64,000 bases of DNA from NCBI RefSeq assembly GCF_000233455.1, contig NZ_JH376426.1, forward strand, positions 52,968 through 116,967, in the 5' to 3' direction. Under the pieces are notes generated by a model. The model was not told where the DNA came from. It did not search any database and saw only the letters and a program-made list of their open reading frames with translations. Position numbers and translations under genes: made by a program. This document shows, piece after piece, positions 8,254-17,367 of the stretch (within the stretch, counting starts at the first letter, position 1; each line of letters begins with the position of its first letter). The stretch comes from [Clostridium] citroniae WAL-17108. GTDB lineage: Bacteria > Bacillota > Clostridia > Lachnospirales > Lachnospiraceae.

Positions 8254-9087
8254 CTACCATACAGGATCATGCCGGCCTGTTTTCCCCAAAGCCTTAAGGG
8301 TACTGTCATGTAGGATCTCCCTCTCATACTTATCCTGTGACACATAGCAGGAATAAAAGATATCGGTCATCAGGAGTATGGGAAACTGAGGCGAGATCAC
8401 ATTTCCATGGTTCAGGTGAAGAAGGGACGGGATCAGCAGCACTTCGTCACAGAATCCATCGTACTCCGGTTTATTCTTGGCAGTGAGCAGGACGGTCCTG
8501 GCCTTTTTCTGATGGGCTTCCTGCAGCAGGAAGATCACATCTTCCGTCTCACCGCTGATACTGACTCCCAGCACCAGGCTGTTCTCATCCTGGAACACTC
8601 CCCGCATGCGCATCATGTCCCTGTCATCCATGGATGTGATGTCCACGCCGATCCTCATAAAACGCAGTTCCATCTCCCTGGCTGCCAGGCCGGAGCTTCC
8701 CATGCCGCACACAAACACCCGTGCGGCTTTGTTCATGTAACGGCAGATGCGCTCCACCTGTTTTTCGTTCACCAGGTTATAGGTCTTGTTCAGCAGTTCC
8801 TGATATGCGTTGAGTACGGTTCTTGTGTTGCCGGTCATGGATTCCTGCCGGACCACAAAATGTTCTCCATACTGGTAGATAAATTCCCTGTATCCCTTAA
8901 ATCCGCATTTCTTGGCAAACCGTGACAGGGATGCCTCTGATACAAACAGCTTTCCCGCCACTGCTTTGGCGGAAAAGTCCGTCTCCTCCCTGTTGTAGAT
9001 AAAAAAATCCGCTATATTCCTCTCCACCGTGGTGAAATTGTCGTAATTTGACTCGATTACCGGTATCACTGATTTCAGATATTCCAT
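8254..9087 (-). CDS. RpiR/MurR family transcriptional regulator of the nan operon
   Basis: The 277-residue protein has an N-terminal RpiR helix-turn-helix (residues about 1-80, with AKAVAGKLFVSEASLSRFAKKCGFKGYREF) and a SIS sugar-phosphate-binding domain (about 105-240, with VFVCGMGSSGLAAREMELRF and SISGETEDVIFLLQEA). RpiR regulators in sialic acid operons bind N-acetylmannosamine-6-phosphate or related phosphosugars. It is the last gene of the minus-strand nan operon, four bases after the kinase. The palindrome TGAAAGTTCTTTCA upstream of nanE is the most likely operator. Confidence 0.87.
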   Translation of the reverse strand: MEYLKSVIPVIESNYDNFTTVERNIADFFIYNREETDFSAKAVAGKLFVSEASLSRFAKKCGFKGYREFIYQYGEHFVVRQESMTGNTRTVLNAYQELLNKTYNLVNEKQVERICRYMNKAARVFVCGMGSSGLAAREMELRFMRIGVDITSMDDRDMMRMRGVFQDENSLVLGVSISGETEDVIFLLQEAHQKKARTVLLTAKNKPEYDGFCDEVLLIPSLLHLNHGNVISPQFPILLMTDIFYSCYVSQDKYEREILHDSTLKALGKTGRHDPVW

Positions 9088-9091
9088 CCCA

Positions 9092-9976
9092 TCATCCCTG
9101 TCTCTCTTTGAAATGGTAGTAGGCCCCTCTCATTCCGGCATCATTTCCGTGCTGTGCAAAGGCCAGAGCAGTCTTTTCCCGGATGCTGGATACAAGGTAC
9201 CGGTCCATGGCCGCCTGGATCCTGGGCCGCAGATACTCCTCCTGGGCCATGACGCCTCCCCCCAGCACCACCACCTGGGGATTGATCACATAGCATATAT
9301 TGGAGATTCCTTTTCCCAGCACATCACACATGTCGTCAATGGCCTGGATACACACGCCGTCCCCTGCCTTGGCCAGTTCAAAGATGCGAAGGCCATTCCA
9401 CATATGAACCGGTTCCCCCTTTGCAAGAGCCACCTTTGAGGCAAGGATACTGGCTGCTCCCAGAGTCTGGAAATCGCTGCCCTCCATATGCATGTATCCA
9501 ACCTCACAGGCGCTGTTGCTAAAGCCGTGGTACACGTTTCCGTCTATAATGATACAGCCTCCGATCCCGGTCCCCACTGTAAGACACAGAGCGGACCGGC
9601 TTCCTGCCGCTGCCCCCGATACGGCCTCTGAAAGCCCTGCGCAGTTAACGTCATTTTCCACTTCACAGGGAAGGCCAAACTCCGATTCCATCCTGGCTTT
9701 GATCTTTGTGCCCGCATAATCAGGGATCAATGGGGCGGAGTAAAAGATCTCCCCCTTTTCCACATCCACCATGCCGGCCGTGGATACGCAGATCCCATCC
9801 ACTCTCCACAGCTTCAGATATTCCCTTACAATGCCCACCGCCTTTTCCAGCAGGCTGGGGCCGCCCTTAAATGCCTCGGTAGGCATCTTATCCTTGGTCA
9901 GGAACAGTTCATTTTCATCCAAAACGCCGTACTTGATCTCTGTACCGCCAATGTCAATGCACACGTATTGTTTCAT
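9092..9976 (-). CDS. nanK: ROK family sugar kinase, probable N-acetylmannosamine kinase
   Basis: The 294-residue protein begins with the ATP-binding IDIGGTEIKYGV motif and contains the ENDVNCAGLSEA and TVGTGIGGCIIIDG signatures of ROK kinases. Phosphorylation of ManNAc to ManNAc-6-P is expected from its place between yhcH and the RpiR regulator in an operon with nanE and nanA. The Cys-rich zinc-binding CxCGxxGC motif typical of ROK proteins is absent; the corresponding region reads EVGYMHMEGSDFQTLG. Some ROK kinases lack it. Function as NanK is inferred from context. Confidence 0.83.
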   Translation of the reverse strand: MKQYVCIDIGGTEIKYGVLDENELFLTKDKMPTEAFKGGPSLLEKAVGIVREYLKLWRVDGICVSTAGMVDVEKGEIFYSAPLIPDYAGTKIKARMESEFGLPCEVENDVNCAGLSEAVSGAAAGSRSALCLTVGTGIGGCIIIDGNVYHGFSNSACEVGYMHMEGSDFQTLGAASILASKVALAKGEPVHMWNGLRIFELAKAGDGVCIQAIDDMCDVLGKGISNICYVINPQVVVLGGGVMAQEEYLRPRIQAAMDRYLVSSIREKTALAFAQHGNDAGMRGAYYHFKERQG

Positions 9977-10017
9977 CCTTACTCTTCTCCTTTTTCTTCC
10001 TTGTTTTATTCTGCCGC

Positions 10018-10054
10018 AAAAGGCAAACCTGCCCTTTGCAATGGTTTGCCTTTT
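10018..10054 (-). terminator. Stem-loop inside the nan operon (yhcH-kinase gap)
   Basis: A perfect 12-bp stem, AAAAGGCAAACC/GGTTTGCCTTTT, lies between yhcH and the kinase. The downstream arm on the minus strand ends in TTTT, so it could terminate partially and lower expression of the kinase and regulator genes. Confidence 0.55.
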
Positions 10055-10066
10055 ACATCTTCCCTA

Positions 10067-10118
10067 TATTACTTACCTGTATTACTTACCTGTACTGCTT
10101 GCCTATATTAGTTCCTTG
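10067..10118. repeat. Four degenerate 13-bp tandem repeats
   Basis: Units TATTACTTACCTG, TATTACTTACCTG, TACTGCTTGCCTA and TATTAGTTCCTTG follow each other without gaps in the yhcH-kinase gap. The first two are identical. They lie 7 bases beyond the yhcH stop and next to the internal hairpin. Confidence 0.8.
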
Positions 10119-10125
10119 TACTGAA

Positions 10126-10581
10126 TCAGTTATCGATCCTTACTTTAAAAATGGCCTTCTTGATCTGCTTTGGGCCATCCACCGCCACTGCGGTGCGGTG
10201 TCCGTCATGGGGGTAGCAGATCAGGAAATCTCCGGGGCGCAGCACTGCGTGGCTGTTGGGTTCTCCCTCCAGAGGAAGGAAATCATCCTTTTGCACAAAA
10301 TCCTTCTGCTCCATGTTCTCTATAAAGTTTAAATCAATCTGCTCCTGTCCGTCAAGCATTAAATGTACATCCAGGTATTTTCTGTGAGCTTCCCAGAAAC
10401 GCTTTTCCGGTACAGTGGTTTCATATTCCACTACATTTACAAACAGGCGCTCTCCGTCTATGGGATGGCTGCCCTTTTCAAATCCGAGGAGATCATGGGC
10501 CAAGGCGTACTCAAAGCATTCTCTTACTGCCTGCGGCAGGAATCCATAGGTTCCTTCCTGGGTTATATTTCCAAAGATCAT
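10126..10581 (-). CDS. YhcH/YjgK/YiaL family protein (nan operon paralogue)
   Basis: The 151-residue protein is a second YhcH-family member with the conserved EAHRKYLDVHLMLDGQEQID segment and the C-terminal FLICYPHDGHRTAVA histidine motif. In sialic acid operons this family is proposed to act on sialic acid anomers or ManNAc derivatives. It starts with AGGAGG upstream of ATG, directly after the symporter gene and before the ROK kinase. It is distinct from the plus-strand paralogue at 6844-7359. Confidence 0.87.
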   Translation of the reverse strand: MIFGNITQEGTYGFLPQAVRECFEYALAHDLLGFEKGSHPIDGERLFVNVVEYETTVPEKRFWEAHRKYLDVHLMLDGQEQIDLNFIENMEQKDFVQKDDFLPLEGEPNSHAVLRPGDFLICYPHDGHRTAVAVDGPKQIKKAIFKVRIDN

Positions 10582-10623
10582 AGGTTATCCTCCTGTTCTG
10601 CCCTTGTCATTTCATGTATCAGA

Positions 10624-12126
10624 TCAATTATGATAAATGGTTGCGTCCGCCGCCGGTTTGGATGTATCCCCGTCCATCTTTCTGGTGATGATACTTACCG
10701 GAAGACCCACAACCAGGGAAATGGCAATGGAGATAATGGAGTAGGACCAGATGGATACCGCGCCTGCCGGTGCCATGTATTTGATGCAGACCATGGTGAT
10801 GGCTGCCACAAAGAACGCCACGTAAGCGCCTTTTGCATTGGCCACTTTGGTAAAGGTTCCCAGTACAAAGGTTCCTCCCAAAACACCCAGCACAAGGCCC
10901 ATAAATCCGTTAAACCACTCATATGCCGACTTGATCTCGCCGTTGGCAAGGATCATGGATACCAGGATGGCCACAACGCCCACGCCCAGGGATACGTACT
11001 GGGCAATCCTTGTCTGAAGGGCAAAGCTCATTTCCTTTTTGGACAGACGCTCCTGGATATCCAGTGTCCAGCTGGTTGCCACGGAGTTAAGTCCGGTAGA
11101 CAGGGTGGACTGGGACGCCGCATAGATGGCTGCCAGCAGAAGTCCTGTAATGCCTACGGGCAGCTCATATGCGATATAGGAAGCAAAGATCTGATCCTGC
11201 TGCGCTGCCGGCGGGAGGGCATTCTGGCTGTAGAATACATACAGTCCCGTGCCGATCAGGTAAAATACGGTTGCAATAAAAATGGACAGCGCTCCGTTGG
11301 TCAGCATCATTTTGTTCAGTTTCTTTGTGTCCGTGGTGGTGGTGAAACGCTGTACAATATCCTAGCTGGATACATAGGAGGAACAGGTGTTAAATCCAGC
11401 GCCCACGATCAGCAGGAACACGCTGTCCTTTAAAATGTTGGGATTAAAAATGGGCTGGTCAGGTGCCAGGAACTTGCCCTGTCCCATGGTGGAAAAGATG
11501 GAGCCGAAACCGCCGTCAATCCCGTGGGCCAGGTAAAAGAGTGCAAAGGTAACACCCACCAGGAGCACGCTGCCCTGGATAAAGTCGGTCCAGAGCACGG
11601 ATTTAAGGCCGCCTGTATAGGAGTAAATGATGGCGATCACGCCCATGGCAATGATCAATACATTTACATTGATGCCTGTCAGGTTGGACAATACCATGGA
11701 CGGCAGATACATGATGATGGACATACGGCCTACCTGGTACACGATAAACATGACGGCGCCCAGGACGCGCAGGCCCTTGCTTCCGAAACGGATCTCCAGG
11801 TAGTGGTAAGCTGTATCAATATCCAGCTTGCTGTATATGGGCAGGAAAAACCGGATGGTGATGGGGATGGCCACCAGCATTCCAAGCTGTGCAAACCACA
11901 TGATCCATGTTCCTGCATATGAATTTCCTGCCAGGGACAGGAATGAGATCGGGCTTAATAATGTTGCGAAAATGGACACGGAGGTAACCCACCACGGGAT
12001 GGTTCCGTCCCCCTTAAAGAATTCCTTTCCCTTCATCTCCTTTTTGGAGAAAAAGAGGCCGGCAAATAATACTGCTGCAAGATATACAATAAGAATGATC
12101 AAATCAATTGTTGTGAACCCCTGCAT
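10624..12126 (-). pseudogene. Sodium:solute symporter (SiaT-like sialic acid transporter), interrupted by an in-frame amber codon
   Basis: The frame encodes a 500-codon SSS-family transporter but is split by TAG at 11362-11364. The upstream part (254 aa) ends CSSYVSS; the downstream part resumes in the same frame with DIVQRFTTTTDTKKLNKMM. In this family the segment reads S-Q/D-Q-x-x-V-Q-R, so the TAG most simply replaces a CAG glutamine codon by one C-to-T change. Context (nanE-nanA before, yhcH-nanK after) points to a Na+-coupled sialic acid importer. The break falls in the middle of the transmembrane core, so neither part should work alone. A sequencing error, a recent nonsense mutation or suppression are all possible. 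Confidence 0.88.
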
Positions 12127-12221
12127 ATTTAAACTCCTTTTCTATCTGCCATGTCATTCCCGGCCCCTTTCATCCCTCCTGAAAGGGGCGGTGATGTTTT
12201 CCCTTTTGTGATGCCGCTGCA

Positions 12222-13139
12222 TTAACAGTATTTGCCCACAGCCTCTCTTACCATACGCGCTGCTTCCCGTGCAATGGGAAGATCTTCCTCAACAAGCTGT
12301 GGAAGAGGTTCCCTTACCCCGCCCAGGTCCAGGTTCTCGTTGATCCGCAGCATTTCCTTAATGACTCCGTACATGTTGCCGTGGCAGGAGCACATTTTGT
12401 AGATAACCTCATTGGCCGCATACTGGACTTCCTTTGCTTCCTCCAGCTTTCCTGCCTTTACCAGCTCATCCATCTTAAGGAAAAGCTCCGGCATTACGCC
12501 GTAGGTTCCGCCGATCCCGGCTTCCGCGCCAATGACGCGGCCGCTGATAAACTGCTCGTCCGGACCGTTGAATATGATGTAATCCTTGCCTGCAGCCGCC
12601 TTGAACATCTGGATATCCTGCACCGGCATGGAGGAGTTCTTAACACCAATGACCCTAGGATTTTGGCGCATCTGTGCAAACAGTCCCTGAGTCAGAGCAA
12701 CCCCTGCCAGCTGGGGGATGTTGTAGATGATGAAATCCGTGTTGGGAGCAGCCTCGCTCATGGTGTTCCAATATGCTGCAATGGCATATTCCGGGAGGCG
12801 GAAGTAGATGGGAGGAATAGCTGCAATGGCATCCACGCCCAGGCTCTCCGCATGTTTTGCCAGCTCCACGCTGTCCTTTGTGTTGTTGCAGGCAACATGG
12901 GCGATCACTGTAAGCTTGCCCTTGGCAACCGCCATTACATTTTCCAGCGTGGTCTTCCGGTCCTCCACGCTCTGGTAAATGCACTCCCCTGAAGACCCAT
13001 TTACATAAACGCCCTTTACGCCTTTTTTAATATGATACTCGGTCAGCGCCCTTACACGCTCCGGGCTTACATTGCCCTCCTCATCATAACATGCGTAAAA
13101 TGCCGGAATGATACCTCTGTACTTTTCTAAGTTTGCCAT
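12222..13139 (-). CDS. nanA: N-acetylneuraminate lyase
   Basis: The 305-residue protein is a DHDPS-superfamily TIM-barrel aldolase. It carries GSSGE (residues 48-52), the catalytic Tyr in YNIPQLAG (Tyr139) and the Schiff-base Lys in GVKNSS (Lys167), close to the positions known for E. coli NanA. It splits N-acetylneuraminate to ManNAc and pyruvate in the cytosol. It lies between nanE and the symporter in the nan operon. Confidence 0.93.
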   Translation of the reverse strand: MANLEKYRGIIPAFYACYDEEGNVSPERVRALTEYHIKKGVKGVYVNGSSGECIYQSVEDRKTTLENVMAVAKGKLTVIAHVACNNTKDSVELAKHAESLGVDAIAAIPPIYFRLPEYAIAAYWNTMSEAAPNTDFIIYNIPQLAGVALTQGLFAQMRQNPRVIGVKNSSMPVQDIQMFKAAAGKDYIIFNGPDEQFISGRVIGAEAGIGGTYGVMPELFLKMDELVKAGKLEEAKEVQYAANEVIYKMCSCHGNMYGVIKEMLRINENLDLGGVREPLPQLVEEDLPIAREAARMVREAVGKYC

Positions 13140-13181
13140 AATTTTTTCTCCTTTCCCAATCAGGCGTCTTCTGTCCGCCTA

Positions 13182-13877
13182 TTAACCCTCTGCTTCAATT
13201 GCCTGGGCAAATGACCTGGTGATCAGCTGCGGCCTTGTAATAATGGACCCCACTACCACGCTGAATACTCCCAGTTCGATCACCCGTCTTGCTTTTTCCG
13301 GTGTGTTGATATTCCCCTCTGCAATGACCCTGTGCTTTACCTTTGCCACAATCTCACGTATGATGGAAAAATCATCCGACTCGATCTTCAGTCCCCGGCT
13401 CTGCTCCGTGTATCCCACCAGTGTTGTCCCAATAAAGTCAAATCCCAGTTGGTCCGCATGAAGTGCTTCCTCCACCGTGGAGCAGTCTGCCATCAACAGC
13501 TGGTCCGGATAGGCAGCCCTGACCTCCCGGTAAAACTCATCCAGGCTTTTTGCCCCCGGCCTCAAATCCGAAGTTGCATCCAGCGCAATAATCTCAGGCT
13601 TTACCTCCATCAGTTCCTCAATTTCTTTCATGGTGGGGGTGATGTATACTTTGCTGTCCTCATAATCCCGTTTTACGATTCCGATCACAGGCAGGTCCAC
13701 CTGTTTTTGGATCTCAGCGATGTCCTCTTTGGTGTTGGCCCGAATCCCCGCCGCCCCGCCTTCCTTTGCTGCCAGAGCCATGCGGCCCATGATAAAAGAA
13801 GAATGAAGCGGTTCCCCGGGCAGTGCCTGGCAGGAAACAATCAGTCTTCCCTCTAGGTGTTCAACCCTACCATTCAT
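13182..13877 (-). CDS. nanE: N-acetylmannosamine-6-phosphate 2-epimerase
   Basis: The 231-residue protein matches NanE: IVSCQALPGEPLHSS near the N-terminus, GAAGIRANTKEDI, the catalytic Lys in IGIVKRDY, ADCSTVEEA, and VIAEGNINTPEKARRV followed by VVVGSIITRP. It converts ManNAc-6-P to GlcNAc-6-P, feeding amino-sugar catabolism. It is the first gene of the nan operon, preceded by AGGAGGAAACAGAC and ATG, and by a clear promoter. Later steps (NagA, NagB) are not encoded in this window. Confidence 0.93.
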   Translation of the reverse strand: MNGRVEHLEGRLIVSCQALPGEPLHSSFIMGRMALAAKEGGAAGIRANTKEDIAEIQKQVDLPVIGIVKRDYEDSKVYITPTMKEIEELMEVKPEIIALDATSDLRPGAKSLDEFYREVRAAYPDQLLMADCSTVEEALHADQLGFDFIGTTLVGYTEQSRGLKIESDDFSIIREIVAKVKHRVIAEGNINTPEKARRVIELGVFSVVVGSIITRPQLITRSFAQAIEAEG

Positions 13878-13921
13878 GTCTGTTTCCTCCTGTTAAGGTT
13901 TTGTTAAGTTCTTGTAGCTTT

Positions 13922-13949
13922 AGTATAGCAGGTTTGTTTTTATTTTCAA
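13922..13949 (-). promoter_or_regulatory. nan operon promoter
   Basis: Read on the minus strand, -35 TTGAAA (13944-13949) and -10 TATACT (13922-13927) are separated by 16 bases, about 45 bases upstream of nanE. Confidence 0.7.
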
Positions 13950-13965
13950 TAGTATCGGTATGTTC

Positions 13966-13979
13966 TGAAAGTTCTTTCA
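13966..13979. promoter_or_regulatory. Palindromic operator candidate upstream of the nan promoter
   Basis: TGAAAGTTCTTTCA is an inverted repeat (TGAAA/TTTCA) centred about 26 bases upstream of the -35. It is the best candidate site for the RpiR regulator encoded at the end of the operon. The remaining stretch 13980-14079 shows no other clear signal. Confidence 0.45.
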
Positions 13980-14079
13980 TAAACTTTGAAATCCATCTGC
14001 CCTTTCGCACAATTTACAACGATAGTTTTTGTATAAAATGCACAATTATGCGGAGGTTGTTTCTCTAAAAATACAAAAT

Positions 14080-14126
14080 CAGGAGGATTTCCCGGACAAA
14101 AAACTGGCAATGGGGAAATCCTCCTG
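14080..14126 (-). terminator. Terminator of the ligase-ACP-condensation operon
   Basis: A perfect 14-bp stem (CAGGAGGATTTCCC with GGGAAATCCTCCTG) lies 25 bases past the ligase stop. On the minus strand it is followed by GATTTTGTATTTTT. The loop is long (19 bases). Confidence 0.75.
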
Positions 14127-14150
14127 TGATTTTGCTGGATTATTTAATTG

Positions 14151-15659
14151 TTAAAACCGCTTTATCTTCTTAGACGGCGTCTTCTCAAACTCCGCCTCCC
14201 TTACGATCAGGCTGTAGATCCTTTTATACACCGGCATATCCTTATTAAACTCGTCTATAAGCTCCCGAAGCCCTCCTTCTATATCCTTCACATGCCTCTT
14301 TCTGGCATACTCATAATCAGGGAATATCTCCGCCTCGATCACCTTGTCCTTTTCCCTTACCAGGACTTCCTTCACCAGGTCTGAGCGGCTCAGCTGGTTT
14401 TCCAGTTCCTCGGGAGATACATTTTCCCCGTTTGACAGAATGATCAGGTTCTTTCTGCGGCCTGTGATATAGAGGAAATTGTCCTCATCCACATACCCCA
14501 GATCACCGGTCTTAAGCCATCCGTCCTCCAGTGCCTGGTCCGTCTCCTCCTGCATCTTATAATAGCCCTGCATCACGCTGGTGCCCCTGACCCAGATCTC
14601 CTCATCCACGATCTTGGCCTCGCAGTTGGGAAGGAGCTTGCCCACGGAGCCGGTCTTATGATCCCATTCCAGGTTTGTGCTGATGACAGGGGAACACTCC
14701 GTCATGCCGTATCCCTGGAGAATGGTGATCCCGTACTCCTTAAACCGTTCCACATAGTCCGGGTCCAGATAGGCGCCGCCGCTGCATATAGTCTTCAGAT
14801 TTCCGCCAAATGCGGCCTTGGCCACCATTTTCTTTGGCATCAGATTACCCGCATCCCGAAGCTTTCCGTAAATGGATTCGATCACCAGCGGAACCAGAAG
14901 CACGATCTCAGGTTTAAACAGCTTCATATTCTTCTGTACATGCATGATGGAATCATTGATACAGATGACAAGTCCGATGTAAAGTCCCTTGATGATATCC
15001 ATGGTCAGGCAGTACACATGATTGATGGGAAGCAGGGTCATGGAGACCGTTCCTGCAGGAATCTTCATATCCAGGCACACTGCATTATCCACCAGGTTCC
15101 TGTGGCTGAGCATGACTCCCTTGCTCTTTCCCGTGGTTCCTGAAGTAAACAGGATGGTGCAGACCTGGTCAGGGTCAATGGCTGTCTCATATTCCCCGGT
15201 GTGGATCGCCATCTGCATGGAAAGGGACTGGATCCCGTCTCCGGGCTCAGCTGCCTGCATGGAAATGATCTGACGGACGCGGGGGCATTTCTCCCTCACC
15301 GCCTCCGCCACGTCCCGGCGTATCTCATCAAATATCAGCATTTCCACGTCCGCCCGGTCCAAAAGCCCGCACACTGCATCGGCGGGAAGCTGGGCATCTA
15401 TGGGCACCGCAACGCTGCCGCTGCCCACGATCCCAAAATAACCCACGATCCACTGGTACGTAGTGGTGCCGATCAGGGCAATGTGTTTTCCACCCATGCC
15501 CATGGACTCCACCATGCGGCTCACGGACATGGAATCCCGGTTCACGTCCTGGTAGGACCGGTCCACGATCTCCTTTTTTACCTTATACCGAAATGCAGCC
15601 TCCGCCCCATAAGCCTCTGCCCCATGGCGGATGATATCTCTCAATGTTTCTACCGGCAT
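14151..15659 (-). CDS. AMP-dependent acyl ligase (adenylate-forming enzyme)
   Basis: The 502-residue protein belongs to the ANL superfamily: P-loop TILFTSGTTGKSKGVMLSH (about residues 167-185), GYGMTECSP, TGDLGYVDED and the hinge/lysine region GRRKNLIILSNGENVSPEE. It activates a carboxylic acid as acyl-AMP and transfers it to a thiol. The gene for an acyl carrier protein lies 25 bases upstream in the same operon, so loading of that carrier is the likely role. GGGAGG precedes the ATG. It is the last gene of a five-gene operon under a TetR-type regulator. Fatty-acid versus aryl or amino-acid substrate cannot be read by eye. Confidence 0.88.
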   Translation of the reverse strand: MPVETLRDIIRHGAEAYGAEAAFRYKVKKEIVDRSYQDVNRDSMSVSRMVESMGMGGKHIALIGTTTYQWIVGYFGIVGSGSVAVPIDAQLPADAVCGLLDRADVEMLIFDEIRRDVAEAVREKCPRVRQIISMQAAEPGDGIQSLSMQMAIHTGEYETAIDPDQVCTILFTSGTTGKSKGVMLSHRNLVDNAVCLDMKIPAGTVSMTLLPINHVYCLTMDIIKGLYIGLVICINDSIMHVQKNMKLFKPEIVLLVPLVIESIYGKLRDAGNLMPKKMVAKAAFGGNLKTICSGGAYLDPDYVERFKEYGITILQGYGMTECSPVISTNLEWDHKTGSVGKLLPNCEAKIVDEEIWVRGTSVMQGYYKMQEETDQALEDGWLKTGDLGYVDEDNFLYITGRRKNLIILSNGENVSPEELENQLSRSDLVKEVLVREKDKVIEAEIFPDYEYARKRHVKDIEGGLRELIDEFNKDMPVYKRIYSLIVREAEFEKTPSKKIKRF

Positions 15660-15684
15660 AGCGTCCTCCCTTTTCTGTCTGCCA

Positions 15685-15912
15685 TCAGTCCTGAAGCGAC
15701 CGGATGTATTCCACTGCGTCTTTTACAGTCTTTACATTCACCACTTCCCGCTCCTCCACTTCCACATCAAACCGGTCCTCGATCTCTCCCACCATGCTCA
15801 TAAAGTCATAGGAGTTAAACCCTAAGTCCTCAATAAAGCGGGATTCCTCGCAGATCGCCGAGGGTTCCACATCCACATACTCACAGATCAATTCCTTTAA
15901 TTCCTCAAACAT
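15685..15912 (-). CDS. Stand-alone acyl carrier protein
   Basis: The 75-residue acidic protein has the four-helix carrier pattern with the phosphopantetheine serine in DLGFNSYDFM (Ser34). The motif is DLGFNS rather than the DSLD of fatty-acid ACPs, which supports a dedicated pathway carrier. AAAGGAGAG precedes the start codon. It lies between the condensation-type enzyme and the ligase, matching a load-and-transfer scheme. Confidence 0.9.
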   Translation of the reverse strand: MFEELKELICEYVDVEPSAICEESRFIEDLGFNSYDFMSMVGEIEDRFDVEVEEREVVNVKTVKDAVEYIRSLQD

Positions 15913-15940
15913 TGTTCTTCTCTCCTTTCAGTATTGTATC

Positions 15941-17347
15941 CTAAACCATATCGATTACTTGGCCCACTGTGCGGTCCGGATCCTCCACTCCCCTGAATAT
16001 GATCCTGCACAGATAATAGTAAATATATTCCAGTTTTTCCGGCGTCACTACCCCGGTCTGGTATTCAAACCCAAAGTCCAGACCATTGTCCGAAGCCCTG
16101 TGGCTCACGGTGAGATACAGGGTATGGGCCGCAACTCCGTTGGAATAACGGGCTGTCTTATACTTGATATCCCCCAGCTTATCCAGTCCCGGTCCATCGT
16201 ATTTCATGGCAAGGGGCTGGTAGGTCAGGCTTAAGGGCTCATAGGTCTGTCCGTCCCTCAGCTTGTAATAGTTATGGCGGTAATTAAAATACTCCGATGG
16301 ACTGTAGTTTGCATGCCGGAAATACTGGTTCTGGGCATCCCGTATTTTCAAAAGGCCTTCCATGAATGTATCTTCTTTTGGCACAATGGTCCTGAAGGGA
16401 AAGCAGTGGATCCGGCTACCGCCGCAGCGCTTTTCCAGCAGCGTGGCCCGCCTTGCAATGGTAGTGGTAATGGACACGTCCTCCTGGTCATTTTCCTTCT
16501 GAAGGTAGGTACGCAGCCCCATAAGCAGCAGACAGGTCATGGAAACGCCTCTGCTCTCACAGAAATCCAAAAGCTTCCCGGAGGGCTCCCCTTCCAGATG
16601 GAAATTGGTGATATTTGCTTCCACATTGTCGGAGGTGTTGGTGGCTGCCCGGAGATTTCTGTTGCGGGTGGATCTTCTCTCCTTCAGCAGTTTTTCCGGA
16701 CCGCATATGTCCGTAAATATGGGCTCGGAGGAAGCGATCATTTTCTCAAAAAACTCCCTGTCCTTTTCGCTGGACCGGCTGCCTGCCTCGTAAGCCAGAT
16801 CCTTTTCCAGCTGCCTGATATAGGAGGACATTTCCTTGGGATAATGGATTTCCTCGTACAGACGGCTGCAATACAGCTCAATCACGTCCTTAAAGAACAC
16901 GATCAGGGACTGGGCATCCATGGTCATATGGTCCACACATATGTAAAGGCCCTGATATCCGTCCGGCATCTTGATCATCACAATGTGGTGCATGGTGGAA
17001 TCATAACGCTCAAAGGGGACCTCCGTCCACCGGCGCAGCATATTCTCTGCATCCTCTTCCTTCCAGCCTGTGAAGTCGAAGTGTTCGATCTCCCTGGTCT
17101 CCTCTTTTACCACATATTGGTAAATAGTTCCGTCTTTATCCCTGGCAAACCTAAGGCGCATGGATTCGCATCTGGCAATGGCTTCCCTGATACACTCCCG
17201 GAGCACATCCCAGTCCAGGTCGCTCTCAATGGTCAGGCTGGATCCGATATTCAGCACCTGTTTTTTAGGACAGTACTTAAGACAGTAAAAATGCAGTTTC
17301 TGTGCAGATGTCAGCGGGTACACTTTATAGCCTTTTCTGGTTTTCAT
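15941..17347 (-). CDS. Stand-alone NRPS condensation-type acyltransferase
   Basis: The 468-residue protein has the layout of a free-standing condensation domain: YPLTSAQKLHFYCL near residue 10 (core C1-like), the active-site HxxxD in VDHMTMDAQS (His140, Asp144), and a C-terminal GLDFGFEYQTGVVTPEKLEYI segment like the last condensation motif. The usual first His of HHxxxDG is Asp here, but the catalytic second His is kept. Such enzymes move an acyl group from a carrier to an amine or hydroxyl. I chose the ATG at 17347 (AAAGGGG upstream) over a TTG 24 bases earlier. WS/DGAT or PapA-like ester synthases share the fold, so the bond made is open. Confidence 0.82.
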   Translation of the reverse strand: MKTRKGYKVYPLTSAQKLHFYCLKYCPKKQVLNIGSSLTIESDLDWDVLRECIREAIARCESMRLRFARDKDGTIYQYVVKEETREIEHFDFTGWKEEDAENMLRRWTEVPFERYDSTMHHIVMIKMPDGYQGLYICVDHMTMDAQSLIVFFKDVIELYCSRLYEEIHYPKEMSSYIRQLEKDLAYEAGSRSSEKDREFFEKMIASSEPIFTDICGPEKLLKERRSTRNRNLRAATNTSDNVEANITNFHLEGEPSGKLLDFCESRGVSMTCLLLMGLRTYLQKENDQEDVSITTTIARRATLLEKRCGGSRIHCFPFRTIVPKEDTFMEGLLKIRDAQNQYFRHANYSPSEYFNYRHNYYKLRDGQTYEPLSLTYQPLAMKYDGPGLDKLGDIKYKTARYSNGVAAHTLYLTVSHRASDNGLDFGFEYQTGVVTPEKLEYIYYYLCRIIFRGVEDPDRTVGQVIDMV

Positions 17348-17367
17348 GTTTTCCCCTTTCTTATTCC

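Noticed and set aside
11362..11364. Pyrrolysine readthrough of the symporter amber codon
   Set aside because: No pyl genes are visible, and transporters of this family are not known to use pyrrolysine; nonsense mutation or error is simpler.
10363..11433. 356-codon open frame on the plus strand
   Set aside because: It is antisense to the yhcH and symporter genes, with low-complexity His/Gly-rich sequence and no family match; a shadow frame.
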